Shown here: positions 13,084 through 25,693 of the stretch, in pieces
Position numbering within the stretch: position 1 is the stretch's first letter
Layout: each line of letters opens with the position of its first letter
Origin: Phytoseiulus persimilis
Lineage: Eukaryota > Arthropoda > Arachnida > Mesostigmata > Phytoseiidae
Direction: 5' to 3'
DNA: 64,000 nucleotides
Assembly (NCBI GenBank): GCA_037576195.1
Contig: CM075101.1
Location: forward strand, 40,982,001-41,046,000
Position numbers and translations under genes: made by a program
Notes under the pieces: model-generated
Seen by the model: only the letters and a program-made list of their open reading frames with translations
The model's database searches: none
Told to the model about the DNA's origin: nothing

Positions 13084-14767
13084 ATGCCGATGTTTGAGGT
13101 GCAGCCGATTTCTACCAGACTCTCCGACCTTGGTGAAGGTAACGGCTCTTCGATTCACAAGTCTTTGATTTGGACATTGATGAGGTTCACTCCCTAAGAT
13201 CGCGGAGCGAATCCAACAATCTGAGAACCGGATGGAACACAGAAGGGAAAGAGTTTTCAAGTCACACATTCGGAGAAAATGCCGCTGGCGCTCGATACCT
13301 GGACTCTCGAAAGGATGAGAATCCTCGGGCGATTCTGTGATCTATGATTGGGCTGTCAGGAGTCGTCGTGGTCCAGGTCTAGTGCAGCGCACAGCTCGGG
13401 GAGCGCGTTGCGGAGCGCATCGGCTGTCCCGCGAAGGAGATTACCATCGGTACCGCTGACGCTTCGGTAGATAATGATTTTCCCGCACAGTTCCGATCCC
13501 ACCGACTGTCATCGATTGACAGGTTCCCGTATTCAGGTCCTCATTGGGATGTCGCGACGAACAGTCTCCTGTACGTGGACGCTTTCGTCGGCGACATTTG
13601 CCGTCTGAATCCATACACGAAGCAGTCGGAATGTGTACACTTCGACGGCGTGGTCACATTCGCGGTACCCTACCGCTCCAATCCGGCGTACACGATCGTC
13701 ACGCACAAGCGTGAGCTACGCAAATTGCACTGGCCAACGCAAACATCAGTTCTGCTTAACGAGGTAACATTGCCGACGCCGTGTCCGATCCTTCCAACCA
13801 CGACCTATCTCGTCTGGAGAGTCGTCACAGATTCACGGTCAGATCGTTTGACTTGATTCCAGGTTGATTCGGACAAACCCGATAATCATTTCAACGACGG
13901 CAAGTGCGACGAAACGGGTCGTCTGTGGGGCGGCACCCGAGGTCCCGGCCTACCCAACGGTGACATCCAAACCGAGAAGGGCTCCCTGTACTCTTTCGAT
14001 AAGAAAGGTGTTTGGACTATTCGGATCCCACTGCTTAACTTATTGGAAGTACCTGCGAGTCGCCATTTCTTGGAGATGACTCTTTCTTTCATCGTCTAAC
14101 AGACTTGAAACCTACGCCCCACATGAGCGGATTAAACATCTCAAACGGGATGACCTGGCTTGGGAAGAAAATGTTCTTCATCGACTCATTCGTTCGGAAG
14201 ATATACTTGTTCGACTTCGACGCTGCAACGGGCTCGACCGGAAGTCCAACCCTGTGGCTGGACTTGAATGAGCATCCGACCTACAAGGACGTTGGCTATC
14301 CAGACGGCATGACGAACGATGCAGAGGGAAAACTGTGGATCGCATGCTACAACGGCGGTCAGTTTCATTCATTCATTCTTAAGTTTATTTTTTTCTGTAT
14401 TTGTTTTCGGTTTCTTGTATTGAAATTTCACCAAGACCGACAAAACGCTGATAGAAAGCCGTTCTTGTCGAGTCTGCATCGATCCCAGAGAGAAAGCACA
14501 ATAACTGGAATGTCATCAAATTTTCATGCAGGGCGCGTGTTGCGTGTCGACCCTGAGACCAAGGAGCTGTTGATGGTGGTAGAAATCCCAGCTTCAAAGA
14601 CCACATCGTGTTGCTGGGGAGGGCCGCGAATGAACGAATTGTTCGTCACGAGCGGTTTTGGAGGATTGAACGAGTTTGAACGACGCGAGCAGCCCAACGC
14701 AGGAGCCGTGTTCAAAGTCAGCGGATTGAACGTTCAAGGAACGCAACTGTTCACGTTCGACCAATGA
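13084..14767 (+). CDS. Regucalcin / SMP-30 (gluconolactonase-family) protein, five exons
   Basis: Coding exons are 13084-13138, 13537-13763, 13863-14007, 14103-14357 and 14532-14767, joined by four GT-AG introns in matching phases to give 305 residues (human regucalcin has 299). The protein is the six-bladed propeller of the SMP-30/gluconolactonase/LRE family, a soluble divalent-metal-dependent lactonase or calcium-binding enzyme. Visible family motifs are LGEGPHWD (Glu18), NHFNDGK (Asn105), NISNGM (Asn157), GYPDGM (Asp210), AEGKLWIACYNGG and TTSCCWGG near the C-terminus. Glu18, Asn157 and Asp210 match the metal ligands of human SMP-30 (Glu18, Asn154, Asp204). The human substrate residues Arg101 and Glu121 are not kept: His lies at the first site and a Gly/Pro stretch at the second. 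The start is the first of two close ATGs and puts the metal Glu at residue 18 as in the human enzyme. An insect-type luciferin-regenerating-enzyme paralogue cannot be excluded. Confidence 0.95.
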
Positions 14768-14771
14768 ATGG

Positions 14772-14777
14772 AATAAA
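14772..14777 (+). terminator. Poly(A) signal of the regucalcin gene
   Basis: AATAAA begins only five bases after the TGA stop codon. If used, it gives a 3' UTR of roughly 20-30 bases, which is unusually short. Confidence 0.7.
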
Positions 14778-16692
14778 ACGCCCTCGAGTTTTTCGTGAGT
14801 TCGTTCTTTCCCTGGCGTCAAGAGCTTCCGTCCCTCTCTCGGCGTGTCCTGTCAGAGGAGCATAGCTCGATAACAATGATGCCGATGAACCTCTCTCATG
14901 GAAGCCGGTCGGGGAGTTGTGGCAAGGTGGAAAGTTTCGGGAGGGTAAGGTTCGAGAGCGCTGCTGGGAGATCGGGCGGCTGCGGTGAGAGAGTTTCAAT
15001 GATTTCACACGTCTCAGCGTGCTCAATCTTCCGATTCCTACCACCACCAACTACCAACAGTTCCCCGAGGCGGCACGGGAAGGAAGAAGGGGGAACATCG
15101 CGAAGAACTTTCGGAACGGGACTAATCGCGTGCTTCATGCACTCACCGAGCCGTTTCCCCGTAGAGCAATTCATATTTCCCGTTTCTAGTCGTTTCCTCA
15201 GGCTGAGCGATGATACAATGTGGTGCCATCTCATGTGTGGCGAAACTCCAGCTTGAACTCCCGTAGAATACTCGTCGTCCCTCGACAACAGTCCTTGTCG
15301 AGAACAAAGCTGAGTGCTCATGGAAGAAAGCATGGGGTAGCGTGGAGTAATCGAATCTCGAGCGATCACGCCGCTTCGAATCTTGAGCGCTTGGATGCTC
15401 GATATCTCTCGATAGTGTTCAAAATGGGGAAAAACATCCCAAGGTCCAGCCCTGCGTCAGTAAAGCTGCTGAGACGACCTTCGGGTTCGTGTGGGCGCAT
15501 TGAAGGATTCCGCAGGTGTCCGAGCGCTCGTTCGCTCGTGGTGTTGTTTGCAGATGCCGTCTCCCTCGCTGTAGGTCACTCCAAAGACTGGCCGATGAAT
15601 CGTCCAATCTCTTGTCCCCAAGTCCGCCACCCACCCGTCCGTCCGTCAACCAGGAAGTGAGTGTCAGCGAGGAGATGACCTTCAGGGTGAGGAGTGTCCT
15701 TGGAGCACTCCGACGACTCGCGAACATTGTTAGTTTTGAGTGGCGATTACAATCGCAGGAATGACCCACAGCATCTCCATCCTTCGCTTTCGCTCCTTGG
15801 TAGATTCGTTCCTCGGCTCCATCAAAAACAACGCTCAACGACATGGCCATTCAATGCAATTCGATTGGAAATTCTCACTTCCACCCGGCGAATTCCGCCT
15901 ATCGAGTTCTTGCAGCATGAGCCAGATTCAAGGGTCGAGCGCAGGCTCCATGAGAACAAGTGAGGTACGCAGGGAGCGATGCTGATAACGTTTTGCATGT
16001 TCGAGATTCACGCATTTTTCGCCTTCATTCATGGAATCACCTCATTCCTAGCCGGAACGTTCGCCTTCAACAGAGATAGGAGGAGCCAGGGAACAGCATG
16101 GAGCGGCGTTCCCGCAATTTTTGGTCTCCCCACTTTCAGTTTGCGACCTGGTAGGACCGATCTCCAGGTGCCAAAGCATAACCTCCACCAGAGCCAGTGG
16201 AACCGAACGAAGGCTTTCACTGTTGATCACGAAAGCTGAGTGAAAGGCAGATGTGGCGAGAGAACCGACACTCGTTCTGCCAGTTCACCATTGAACTTTC
16301 TACTAGACGCCCTCGCACGCCCGAGTATTTTTTTTTTATGCTCTCGCACACCAGCAAGCATCCGCGTCAACAACAACAAGAGCAGAAGTTGTAGTGTCGG
16401 TGGCAGCACATGGACCCTTCATGCAGCCAGCTACTTAGAGTTGTTTTTGAGTGCTAGACACCAGATGCATTCTAATGCAGCCATTCTTTTTGTGCAAATA
16501 AATTTTTTGTTCTGGATTCAGGATCTCGGTTCTGACGCGTACTCTCCATGATTTGTGATCTGACTGAGGAGCCCGCGAGAATCCGTAGGAACCTTCTCTC
16601 CGGCGGGGATCCGTACCCGGAAAAACTCGCCCTCTATCGAATTAAACGAGAGTTGAAACCTGGAAGGTCTGTAAAACTCAGGGGGAGCGGAT
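14778..16692. other. No recognisable gene
   Basis: Overlapping open frames of about 150 residues lie on both strands at 14795-15370 and 15220-15850. The minus-strand frame at 14896-15369 contains the string LLVVGGGRNRK, which looks slightly like one Kelch strand, but the flanking blades are missing and the opposite strand is equally open. A run of T at 16328-16336 and short CAA repeats near 16370 are the only low-complexity items. Confidence 0.4.
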
Positions 16693-16960
16693 CCAGTGGC
16701 CTATCCAGGTATGGGGGGAGGGCAAGGGAGCCATGCCACCCCCCAAAACTCTCCGATAATATTGGGAAGGGTGGATTAAATACCACTTCGATGGACGAAA
16801 TTGTTCCGCATAGATTCTGTGTTATCAGGAAAATCTTCGCAGGTTTGAAAACCATATTGATTGCGTTATGAAGAACTCGCGACGATGATCTTCAGCATCG
16901 TCGCCATCACATCCTTGCCCCCCACCCCCCACCCAAAAAAGAAGCTGGGTACGCCCCCGA
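16693..16960. mobile_element. Degenerate MITE-like element
   Basis: The left end reads CCAGTGGCCTATCCAGG followed by a G-rich run. The right end, reverse-complemented, reads roughly CGGGGGCGTACCCAGC next to a C-rich run. The layout, CAGTGGCGTA-type ends with G-run and C-run subterminal stretches, matches a widespread class of animal MITEs. The ends match at about 11 of 16 bases and no clear target duplication is left, so this is an old copy and the borders are approximate. Confidence 0.45.
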
Positions 16961-19900
16961 CCAGATCTCCATGTGCAAGGGAACATAGTCTTCACGGGCA
17001 TTGGTGCAGAAGGCTGATTTCATGACCCGGGTTCGATTCCAGAGGTTTCTCGACGTCCGTCGCGACGGGGTTTACCATAGTCTGCGAATATCTTCCATGT
17101 GGTCAATGAAGAGGCGTCTGGCATTAGTTTTGTGGGAAATCCCGGAAGCATGTTGTCCGACAGCGAATATCTTCCGGATCCGATTGCACCGAGACATTCT
17201 TGGCGCGTTTGTAGCACCGAAGTATCCCCGAGTCTGCAGAGCAATCTGCGTCCCTCTCGAAACTGGCTCCCTCCGACGTGAAAATTTCCTCGGTGAGACA
17301 CTTCAGTCCGCTATTCAGCATTGATATATTCTCCTCCCCCCCCCCCCGATTTCACAGGATTCCTCGCGCACCCCATGCCTTGAGACCACAGCTGCCTCCC
17401 CCCACGGTATCTTTGACAGTGTCTGCGATCGACCTGCTAAAAGAAAGCGGAACGAGTGTAGGCCGAGCAAATGTTTCCTGATGGATCAAGCGCATCATTT
17501 GATGAGCTTGTTCGCTGTGACCTTCGTGATCATGATGGACTTCTGTTTACTCTCGTGTGTCCGAGCGTCTGAGTGACTGCCGGCCTGTCTAGTCGGGCCC
17601 AGACGAATCCTTTCACTAGTTCTAGACAGCGATGGCTGCATGCCGGCAGGGTACCGCACTTCATTCATCATATTCGCCAGTGCTCCGCTCGGCAGTTAAA
17701 CCAGGCAGTTCGTGCTGCGGTGGAGTGAACTCTCGGCGCGGGCCATACAGCCACTAGCACCACTGAGAGTAGCGGTAGCTGGTGAACAAGCCGAACTCAA
17801 GCCAGCTGGCCACGCGACACCACGTGTTTGAAAGCGAATCCAAGCTGCTGTCGCACTGCTCTACTACTCGTCCTCGCGAACTTCTCCGCTTGTCAGCTGT
17901 GGGCCGTCTCAGAGCATAGTCCAGGTGAAAGTGCGCGAGGTCGCCACGCAGGTCATTGCGCTTCAAGTCGCTCGAGTTCCCCCGCAATTGATCTTGCTGG
18001 CGGATTAAGTATCTCGACATCGCGATTCCCATTCCCGAACTGTTCGTAATGAAATTTCCATGACCGAAGCAGCGTTCGGGACGTCTCCGCCTGGTCAGCT
18101 ATCAACGACCGCTTGAGAAAAACGCTCAATGATCCCCGCTGCGCCTCGAGAACTCGTTGAGCAGACCCTTATTTCTGCGAACGAACTTCTCTGAATTTGA
18201 AAATCGGCTAATCGAACGCCGATTCGTTTACCTGGATGTCGAAGCAGTAGACCTAATCGTAGCGAGAGAAGCGAGTCAGTGGTCAACAGGTTCGGGTTCT
18301 CGACGATGCGCTCGATTGAGTTTTCCAGCTTTCCAACGAGATGGGGACTCTGTTCCAAAAAGCTCGGAAGCTTCCGGGGCCTCCAAGAGGCTCTCTTTCG
18401 AAGACATTAAAATGTTGCCTCTACAAGTTCGAGGATCCACGCTAGACTCGCGGATCGGTTACAACACACCACGCGTAGTTGCTTCTCGTTCAGATGTTGG
18501 AACAGAGGAAAGGCCGCACTCTACTTTTCTCCTGAGCCACAACTCAAGAGAGGGATTTCGGCCATGGAAACTCTCTCTCTCTCTGAGCGCTCTATATTCT
18601 GGAGCGAGTGATGGACAACACGGCGGAACTTCGAGCGGAATTTCTCCGCCACTGGACCTTTGGGGACTGAATTCCTAACGAGGCAACCTCCGCTAAGCAA
18701 CATTGGAATCTGATATCGGTGGGGCTTCCGGGGAGATGTTGGCCCCCGTGGGGGATCTTTATCTCTCCAGCTTCGCGGCCTCAGCGCTTTACGTATACAA
18801 GCGTATATAACCTTGGCAATTCCAAAAATTACTCGTGGGATTCGATGAGAAAATGCTCAACAGAGCTTGACATCGACGAAAACATGCGGGGTATACCATA
18901 CGACATTTCATTTGCTGAGTTTCAGTCGATCCAGCGAGTGCCCCTCGAGGGCGATTAGGATTGAAGTTGTTGGCCGAAAGAGAATGACACAACGCTGCAA
19001 GTAATCTTGTGAGCTTTAGGTGGGCGAAGATGATTTACAAGCTTGAACGTAACCAGTCTCGAGATGTAAGGAAACCCTGGAGCTCCCCTCGGTGGTTCAT
19101 CAACTCGGAAAACATAGCGACGTTCTTGACCTTTTGTCCAGATCCATCGGAACCGTGAAAGCGCTTCTGATCACGGAACGGTTTCCCTTCTGTTGGTTGA
19201 GACCCGAAGCTTTCTTGGCGAACAGTTCAAATGCTCGAACGATTCAGGAGGGCTTTCGGGTAGCCCACGCACAAACTGGTCTTCCAGTTCATCAAGTGAC
19301 TACTTTATCCTACGTGGCAAATGACGGTAACAGTCGATTATCACGAATAGTTGTCAGCTCTCAGTCAAGGCTGACTCTCGATGCCGCCGCTAGGACATTT
19401 GGTAAATTACATTCTCTCCGCCGCGGCAAATCAGTCTCGCCCATCCGAGACTGGGAACAAAAGGCCCTGAGAGCGATCGGGACCGATCGCCTGCTTTCCG
19501 TATTCAGCAATTCGTATGCAAAATTCGATCTGTCGACCGCCGCTAGCTTTACCCTCCCGCGTTCGGATCGGAAACGGGGCCGAGGCGGGCCAAGGAGAGC
19601 TAGCGGCTGACTGACGGGCCGGAGAACGGGAGAGCCAGCGTGAGCTAGCGCTTGTACGAACACTGTTAGGGATCTTACAGGATCGACATCACAATAAAGA
19701 GAACGTTATTCCGCGCTACTCCGTGTCGGGACCGGTTCAAACGATTCCGAACGGGTTCTTTCCTCTCTTTTTTGCAAATGTTCACCGCGCGTTCTTCAGC
19801 CCTTCATTCTCCTCGGTTTTTTCTCTTCACGTTCTCTTTTGTGAACTTGCATCTTCCACAAGAACACACAGTTCGGACGTTGCCGTGACAACCTCGGAGA

Positions 19901-22748
19901 TGTCGATTGTCATCAGGAACGCTTGACACGCGGAATCCTCAGCGCGTCGTCTGTCACAAAGTACTTTGCTCGTTGCCCGCGTTCTTTTCTGCGCGGCGAG
20001 ATTCTTCGTCCCTGCTCTCCCCTTCCAGCGCTTCGTTTCCTCGCCCAGAACCACTTTCGCGACCGGTCTCGATTGATGCTGTGAACAGAGCTGAGCCCCG
20101 TACGTATGAAGTTTCCGGATGTTGCACGAATCTTCGATATGCATGCGAGCTTTTCGATCTAGAGACTGCGCGCCGAGAACAAGCCGTTGGTTTCACAGAA
20201 CGCAAGCATTTTGCTCTATCAGACCTGTTCATGGACGGAGCGAGGGCCTCAGTGAGTTCCGAGGTCGTAGACTTTTGTCTGACTCTTCGCCATCATGCCT
20301 TCCGTCGATCGGGAAGTTCCGGAGCTTTGTTTATTTACGCGAGAAGCATTATCAGTTCGACGGCATTCTCATGATGGTAGGGACTCTTCAATTATGTTGC
20401 ACCCTCGATAAATCTAAAACGGAACAATGTGACCTGACAAACTGCGACCCGACTCAACGACGACTCGGCCAGGGTGTGGCAACCCTGCGATTCGGGGTTC
20501 CATGACGTTTCCGCCAATCCAACCTTGCAGCGCTCATCCTAGGAGAGGCGTCCCCAGCCGTAGCGTGCCCCGCGACACGGACCATGGGCCCTCGGGACTT
20601 TTCTGGGGCCCGCCAGATGTCTAGAACGAGCTGGTCTCCAGAGTTCTCTGGTCTATTCAGTGAGTACGATACTTTATTGGCCCCCTAATCGGTGAGTAGT
20701 TGCTGGACAGCGAACCATGGGTCGATTTACCTTCTTACGACCGGCCGGTGAACACCAAGCTAATGCTCAGCGAAACTGGGCTTTTTCAGAGACTTAGTTA
20801 GCAGCTGCTGGTCAAGCGGCGATGAATAGCATCAGAGAATTAATTGCGGTCGTTTGGCCATTCCGAGTGATGTCGTGATCTATCCATCTCCTTCACTATA
20901 CTAAATCCAGCCCGGATCTGCTCTCCATCAGTCCCGAGTGTTCACAAAATCCACGCCCTTTAATGGAAAGCCATCAAAAGACACTGTGCTATTTAATCAC
21001 GCGGAGAAGATGTGTCTCACTCACGACATAGTTTGCACAACGGACTGACACAACAGAGCTGAGCTGGGCTCTTCGTTCGTGAACTTGTGAGACGATGGCG
21101 ATGCGGAGCCCGTTGACCACCGAGCTCGAGTACATCGACCAGGTCTGCTGATGTCATGGGACGAATTGCTAGCGATCTTCCAAGGCTACGTTCGACAGGA
21201 AGTTCGCAGTTCCCATGTCGGCGCAGAAAATGGATCCCGCGTCAGAGCTCGAGACCGCTGAAGCTCACTCTCGTATGAGAAGTCCCGAACCAATTTGGAA
21301 ATGTCAAGTGGAGGATCTGAACCGAGGACATGCTCGTAACCCTGAGGCATCCTGCAGAGAAGCAGCCCAATCTCAAACATCGTTACAGGGTTAGACGTTT
21401 TGTCGATAATAGATTTCGCAATGGAAAGGTCAACCAAGCGGGGTTTCAGGGTAAACTCGTTGTGGAATCAGGTGCGAATTATGATTGTCGCCGACCTCCT
21501 GAGAGGGTGGCGCACGACGGACGCAGGGTCCCTCTCAGGGCGAGAAAGAGGATGTTCCTCGATAAAAGCTCATCTTCGATCGGGTGCCTTGAACCCATCG
21601 ATTCCCTATTTTAGCCACATCCGGAGCAGTTAGGAGAACCCGAGAACACTGGACCCTGGTCGTCGAAAGTGGCGGACGCCGCGGCGCTCAGATGATCGCT
21701 CAATTTTCGAGTCGAACAGAGAAAGAATTCCTTCGTGACGTCCAGTCTATTTCCGACCCTACTCAAGGGACACGATGTGTTTTCGGAGGTCCCTCCATTG
21801 GAGCACGCGAGAAGGAATGTGATAACCGATCCATCTCAAAATGGCACGTTCTCTGAGATGGAGTGTTAGCGCGCTGAGCACCGGCAACAAGTACCCGGGG
21901 CGAAGGCTTCGAGCAGAAACAGCAGGCCGTGGATGAGAAACCGGTTCAATTCATGTCTGCCTCCCCCGACAGCTGACTCCAGATGACCGCCACCGCACTG
22001 TCTCCAAGAAAAGTTTCCGTTCTCAGCCAGCACAGCGTTCCCTGAAATCTGACAAACGGTTTCGATATGTCTCTTCCAAAAGCTACTATCCAGTAACGTA
22101 TCGGAGTGTAGTCCTTCGCTGGGGGTGGGGTTTTTTTTAATGAGTGCGCGCCCCCGGGTATACAGGTGCATATGTACACAGGGACTCCTGAATGGAATAA
22201 ACAAAATGTTTTCACTTCCCCGACAGATTGTCCGAGAGGATTCTCGACGCTAGAGTTTTGCACGCTACCCATGTCACTCCTCCGATGGCCAAAGCGTCCT
22301 CAGACTTTGTTCAGACATGTGCCGAAGCGCGAGTTGTTCAAATTGAGCTGAAACATGTTTCCCGCTTTATTCTGGAGACTATAACTGAATCGGATCGCAA
22401 AGTTTTTCGATCGCTCCCGCCACTCTTTCCAACTGTCGGATCGCAACGAAGTACCGGGACGGACTGAGCGTTTGAACTAGAAACTTCATCCCTTCCCGCG
22501 AAAAATGCCAGAGGGTCGCAGAGGGATCGTCTGATCAGATGTGCCTGGACCAAGAATGGGCCCCCGATGAGCTCTGTTTTCAATGTTAATCACTTCCGGA
22601 ACTTCCGCTGAGGAAAAGCGTCATCACAGGAGTTGCTCCATTTGAGCCATTTCAGCCGAATATGGCAGCCGGACCTCTACGATGATTTTTCGATCCTCTC
22701 AGAAGATCCGGACGACATGCCAGAGGCCATGTTGGTTTTTCGAGAAAA
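16961..22748. other. No recognisable gene; a poly-C run
   Basis: A run of about 15 C lies near 17333-17347. The frames at 18157-18678 (+, 173 residues), 19092-19610 (+, 172 residues) and 21186-21437 (-, about 83 residues) are open but show no domain, and the opposite strand is often open too. Around 18095-18400 the minus strand has two alternative readable frames, one with a true ATG giving MSSKESLLEAPEASELFG, so a small minus-strand gene is possible but not supported. Confidence 0.35.
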
Positions 22749-23210
22749 TCAAAAAGTCGGCAGAGAGGGCCCGCAACCCCGTGGTCGTGTGAAGTCGCTC
22801 GGAACACTAGCGAGATTGCCGTCGCACTCTTCCTCGCCGAAAGTCGCATTTTCGACGAGAAAAGCGATTTGCGACGGATGTGAGACTTTCCGGGCCCCTC
22901 TCCACGGTGCAGGTCGCGCTGTCCTTCCGGCCATCTCGTCCGTCACTACGTCCAAGAATGCTCTCAACGAAGGAGCGTATTTGTTGTCGTTCTTCTGATG
23001 GTATATCGAGGCCTCCGAACCGAAGTAGCTATAACAGTTGGCGGTCGTACGACTAATGAAGTATGACGCACCCGATGCGGAGGAGTAGTTTTCTTTCGAG
23101 TTAACGTTTCTTTCGAAGCGTATCGATCCTACTGGGCCTCCGTTGATTCTCACTGAGATGGCTGCCCGCTCTGCTGAAACTCTCGTTCTCCGAAAGAACT
23201 TCAAATACAT
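22749..23210 (-). CDS. Unrecognised open reading frame, 153 residues
   Basis: This minus-strand frame has a true ATG and no interruption over 153 codons. Its composition is protein-like: basic at the N-terminus (YLKFFRRTRVSAERAA), then Ser/Tyr-rich, then containing HPSQIAFLVENATFGEE. GC-ending codons are common, as in the confident genes here. No signal peptide, membrane span or family motif is visible, and no splice partners were identified. Part of the region is also open in a second minus frame (23101-23388), so a chance frame is possible. Confidence 0.35.
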   Translation of the reverse strand: MYLKFFRRTRVSAERAAISVRINGGPVGSIRFERNVNSKENYSSASGASYFISRTTANCYSYFGSEASIYHQKNDNKYAPSLRAFLDVVTDEMAGRTARPAPWRGARKVSHPSQIAFLVENATFGEEECDGNLASVPSDFTRPRGCGPSLPTF

Positions 23211-25693
23211 GGAATTCTGGTCTCGAATGCCTCCTCCCTAATTGTTCCTCCGACCCTTCACGGCGGTGTCGGTGACTTCTTTTCCACTTGGACTCCGCAG
23301 GAATAAACTTCACCCGGAGTGATGTTCGGAGGCAAATCGGAGAAGATGAGAAAGAGGTGGTTATATTCGGCGAATGCCCAACAAACAACGAACACCCCGC
23401 TCTTCTTTATGGAAGTCAAGAGACTCGTCAAGCTTGTCTCAAAGCATTTGCTTGCATCAAAGTGTTCCGGACATCGCAGGTATTCGAGCCGAGTCTTCGT
23501 AGTTATTCAATCTAGAGCCTTTTCCTCTCCATGGGCTTCATTGGATTGAATAGAATAAAGATCCAAGTATTGGAGCGAAACACTTGGGAACAGAAAATTT
23601 CGATTCATCATCCTCGTTCCCCCCTGACCGCAACGGTCTGCTCGATTTGTACCCATTTCAAGTGCAGTTATAAGAAATGAAAGAACGCTCAGCCCATATG
23701 TCGTCCTATGCGGGTCGCATCATCATCGTGGACAACACCGGCCGCCGCCGCTGCACCAGCTCAGAGCCTCCTGTTGAGATCTGTCTCACTCTTTCACCTT
23801 TTCTTCTCCTGTCCATGCGCGCGCCGCTCTGTAGCTATCGTGGTTGCATCTTACACAGAGGGGTCCACGTGCCGGCGCGTGGCCCCTGTGTCTTCTTCTC
23901 AATGTAGGAGCAGCAGTGACGATTGCTGTTGTTGCTCGGAGTTTTCTTGAGGGGGAGGAACAGAGAGTTGAGGCCCAAGATTCGGCTGCCAATCCAATGC
24001 CTGGCCGAGCGAGCAATCGTCCGCTAGACGGCCGGTCGGCGAACGTCCAGCGTTCTGGTAACTGATCCGCCACCGATCTCGTTCGTAGCCTCTCTGCAAA
24101 GAGTTGTAGCCCGGCAGCCAGTGCGCGGACCCAATCGTTCAGTGATCGAGCTGGAAACGGCCCCAGTTCGGCAGGACACCAGGCATGCTACGTCCAGACT
24201 TGATACCAGACACGGGTCTGCTCGTGAAACGAAACTTGAAATCAGGCAAATCCGTGCTTGATTGAGCAGCATCTGTGATCTCTGAGAAGATGCACCGAGC
24301 TAGTTACTCGATAGAGACCGGCGTGGCATATGTCATGCGCGTTCTGTAAATCTAGAAACTTTGTTCGTTTCTTTTCGGCGAGCGGCATTTTCAAACATCA
24401 GAACTCGAATTTCCGAGAACGAGTTTGTACGTTGTCGGAATCGTAAGGTGGAGCCAGGCGTACCATCTTGATACGAACGCGAAGGTCGATGAAACGCCAT
24501 TGGAAGAGCGCGAATCCAATGGGTTCTTTCCAACGGCACAGCATCTTCTCTGGGAAGAGGAAGAGCGCCTGTGGGGGTGACAAACGCGAATCATTGTCCT
24601 CTAATCGGGAGGCATCCGGCCGTGGTTCGGGAATTTCCTCCCGTTCAGAACTTCCGTCCGCGATTCGCTGTTTTTCCGAGTGCCTTCCCAAGATGAGCGC
24701 TGTCTCTGCCCCCGCCGGCTGACAACGGGCGTGCGACCATATGTCGCTTGGTTGACCGGGCGAAAAAGAACAGACCTGGACGATCGGCCTGGTGTCGTCG
24801 CACTGGGCATCCAACCCTGGTCTCCACCGCCATTCAGGCCGCCTGCCTGCCTGGACTATCCGTTCGCCTAGGAGCTGCTTTCTTTCTCGCCAGCGATCTT
24901 GCTCTATCCCTCCTCAAGCTCTGAATGGGGCCGCACGCGCCACGCATCTGTTACTAGAGCCGCTCCCCCTCATTCTGCTCACCTTCAGAAGAAAGCACCT
25001 ACAAACACACACCGTCTTCAACTTCGTCATCATCGTCTTTCGAGTAGACTTTTGACCTCAACAAAGAGTCGCTGTCTGTCTCTCCGTCTGCTCGCCGCCC
25101 GGCCAGACTGCCGGTTCGCCTTCGTCTTCAGCCGTCGACCTTGAGCGCACGCCTCGTAATGTCACGATCAGCTGATCAATTCAGATCTTCCCCCGATACG
25201 GTATCAAAGTGGCAGCGTTGATTTCGATCCGGAGTCGAGGAGGTTGTGCTGCTTCCGAGTAGTTTTCCGAGTTCTCAGTTCTTTGCTCCTCTGACACCCG
25301 GAGGAGACTGTTTCCCTGGCGAAGTGGCTCGATTCCCGCTGAATTTTCCTCGGCGATTCCACGTTGACTTTTCAGAGTTGGGAAGTCACGCCGAGCCGCA
25401 GCGATTCCGGGAGCCTTCGTCTCCGAAGTGGGTTAGAACTAACGGCCTGTGGACCATCTGCCCCAGGTTTTCGAATCGAACCCCAGTCCGCCCCAACGTG
25501 CGCCATCCACGCGCCAGATCAAGGCGGACGACACCGAAGAAATCGGAAGTTTTCTCCCCGCAAAATCTGTTTCGGCGTTCACTCTTCTGCTTGCTCATGA
25601 AAAAGCTCCAGTACTTCGTTTCGAGGCAATTTCGTCACTCCGAGACTCGTTTTCCCGCAAATGGAAGGCGCGCAAAACGTGCACTCAGAACAG
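23211..25693. other. No recognisable gene; GC-rich low-complexity patches
   Basis: Several frames are open on both strands (24398-24814 minus and 25246-25722 plus are the longest), none with a recognisable domain. Stretches near 23735-23770 are rich in CCG and CAG. A hairpin at 23853-23891 is listed separately. Confidence 0.4.
23853..23891. repeat. Imperfect inverted repeat (hairpin)
   Basis: The left arm (23853-23869) and right arm (23878-23891) can form 14 base pairs with a 2-base bulge and a 1-base bulge around an 8-base loop. It contains a CACGTG box at 23866-23871. No RNA family fits, and it may be chance in GC-rich DNA. Confidence 0.4.

Noticed and set aside
14896-15160. Kelch-like string LLVVGGG on the minus strand
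   Set aside because: Only one partial blade, with no conserved Trp/Tyr pair and no neighbouring blades; the plus strand is equally open.
16995-17045. tRNA-like B box (GGGTTCGATTCC) with a CAT triplet upstream
   Set aside because: No matching acceptor stem, and the D and anticodon arms do not fold. A short B-box match alone is expected by chance.
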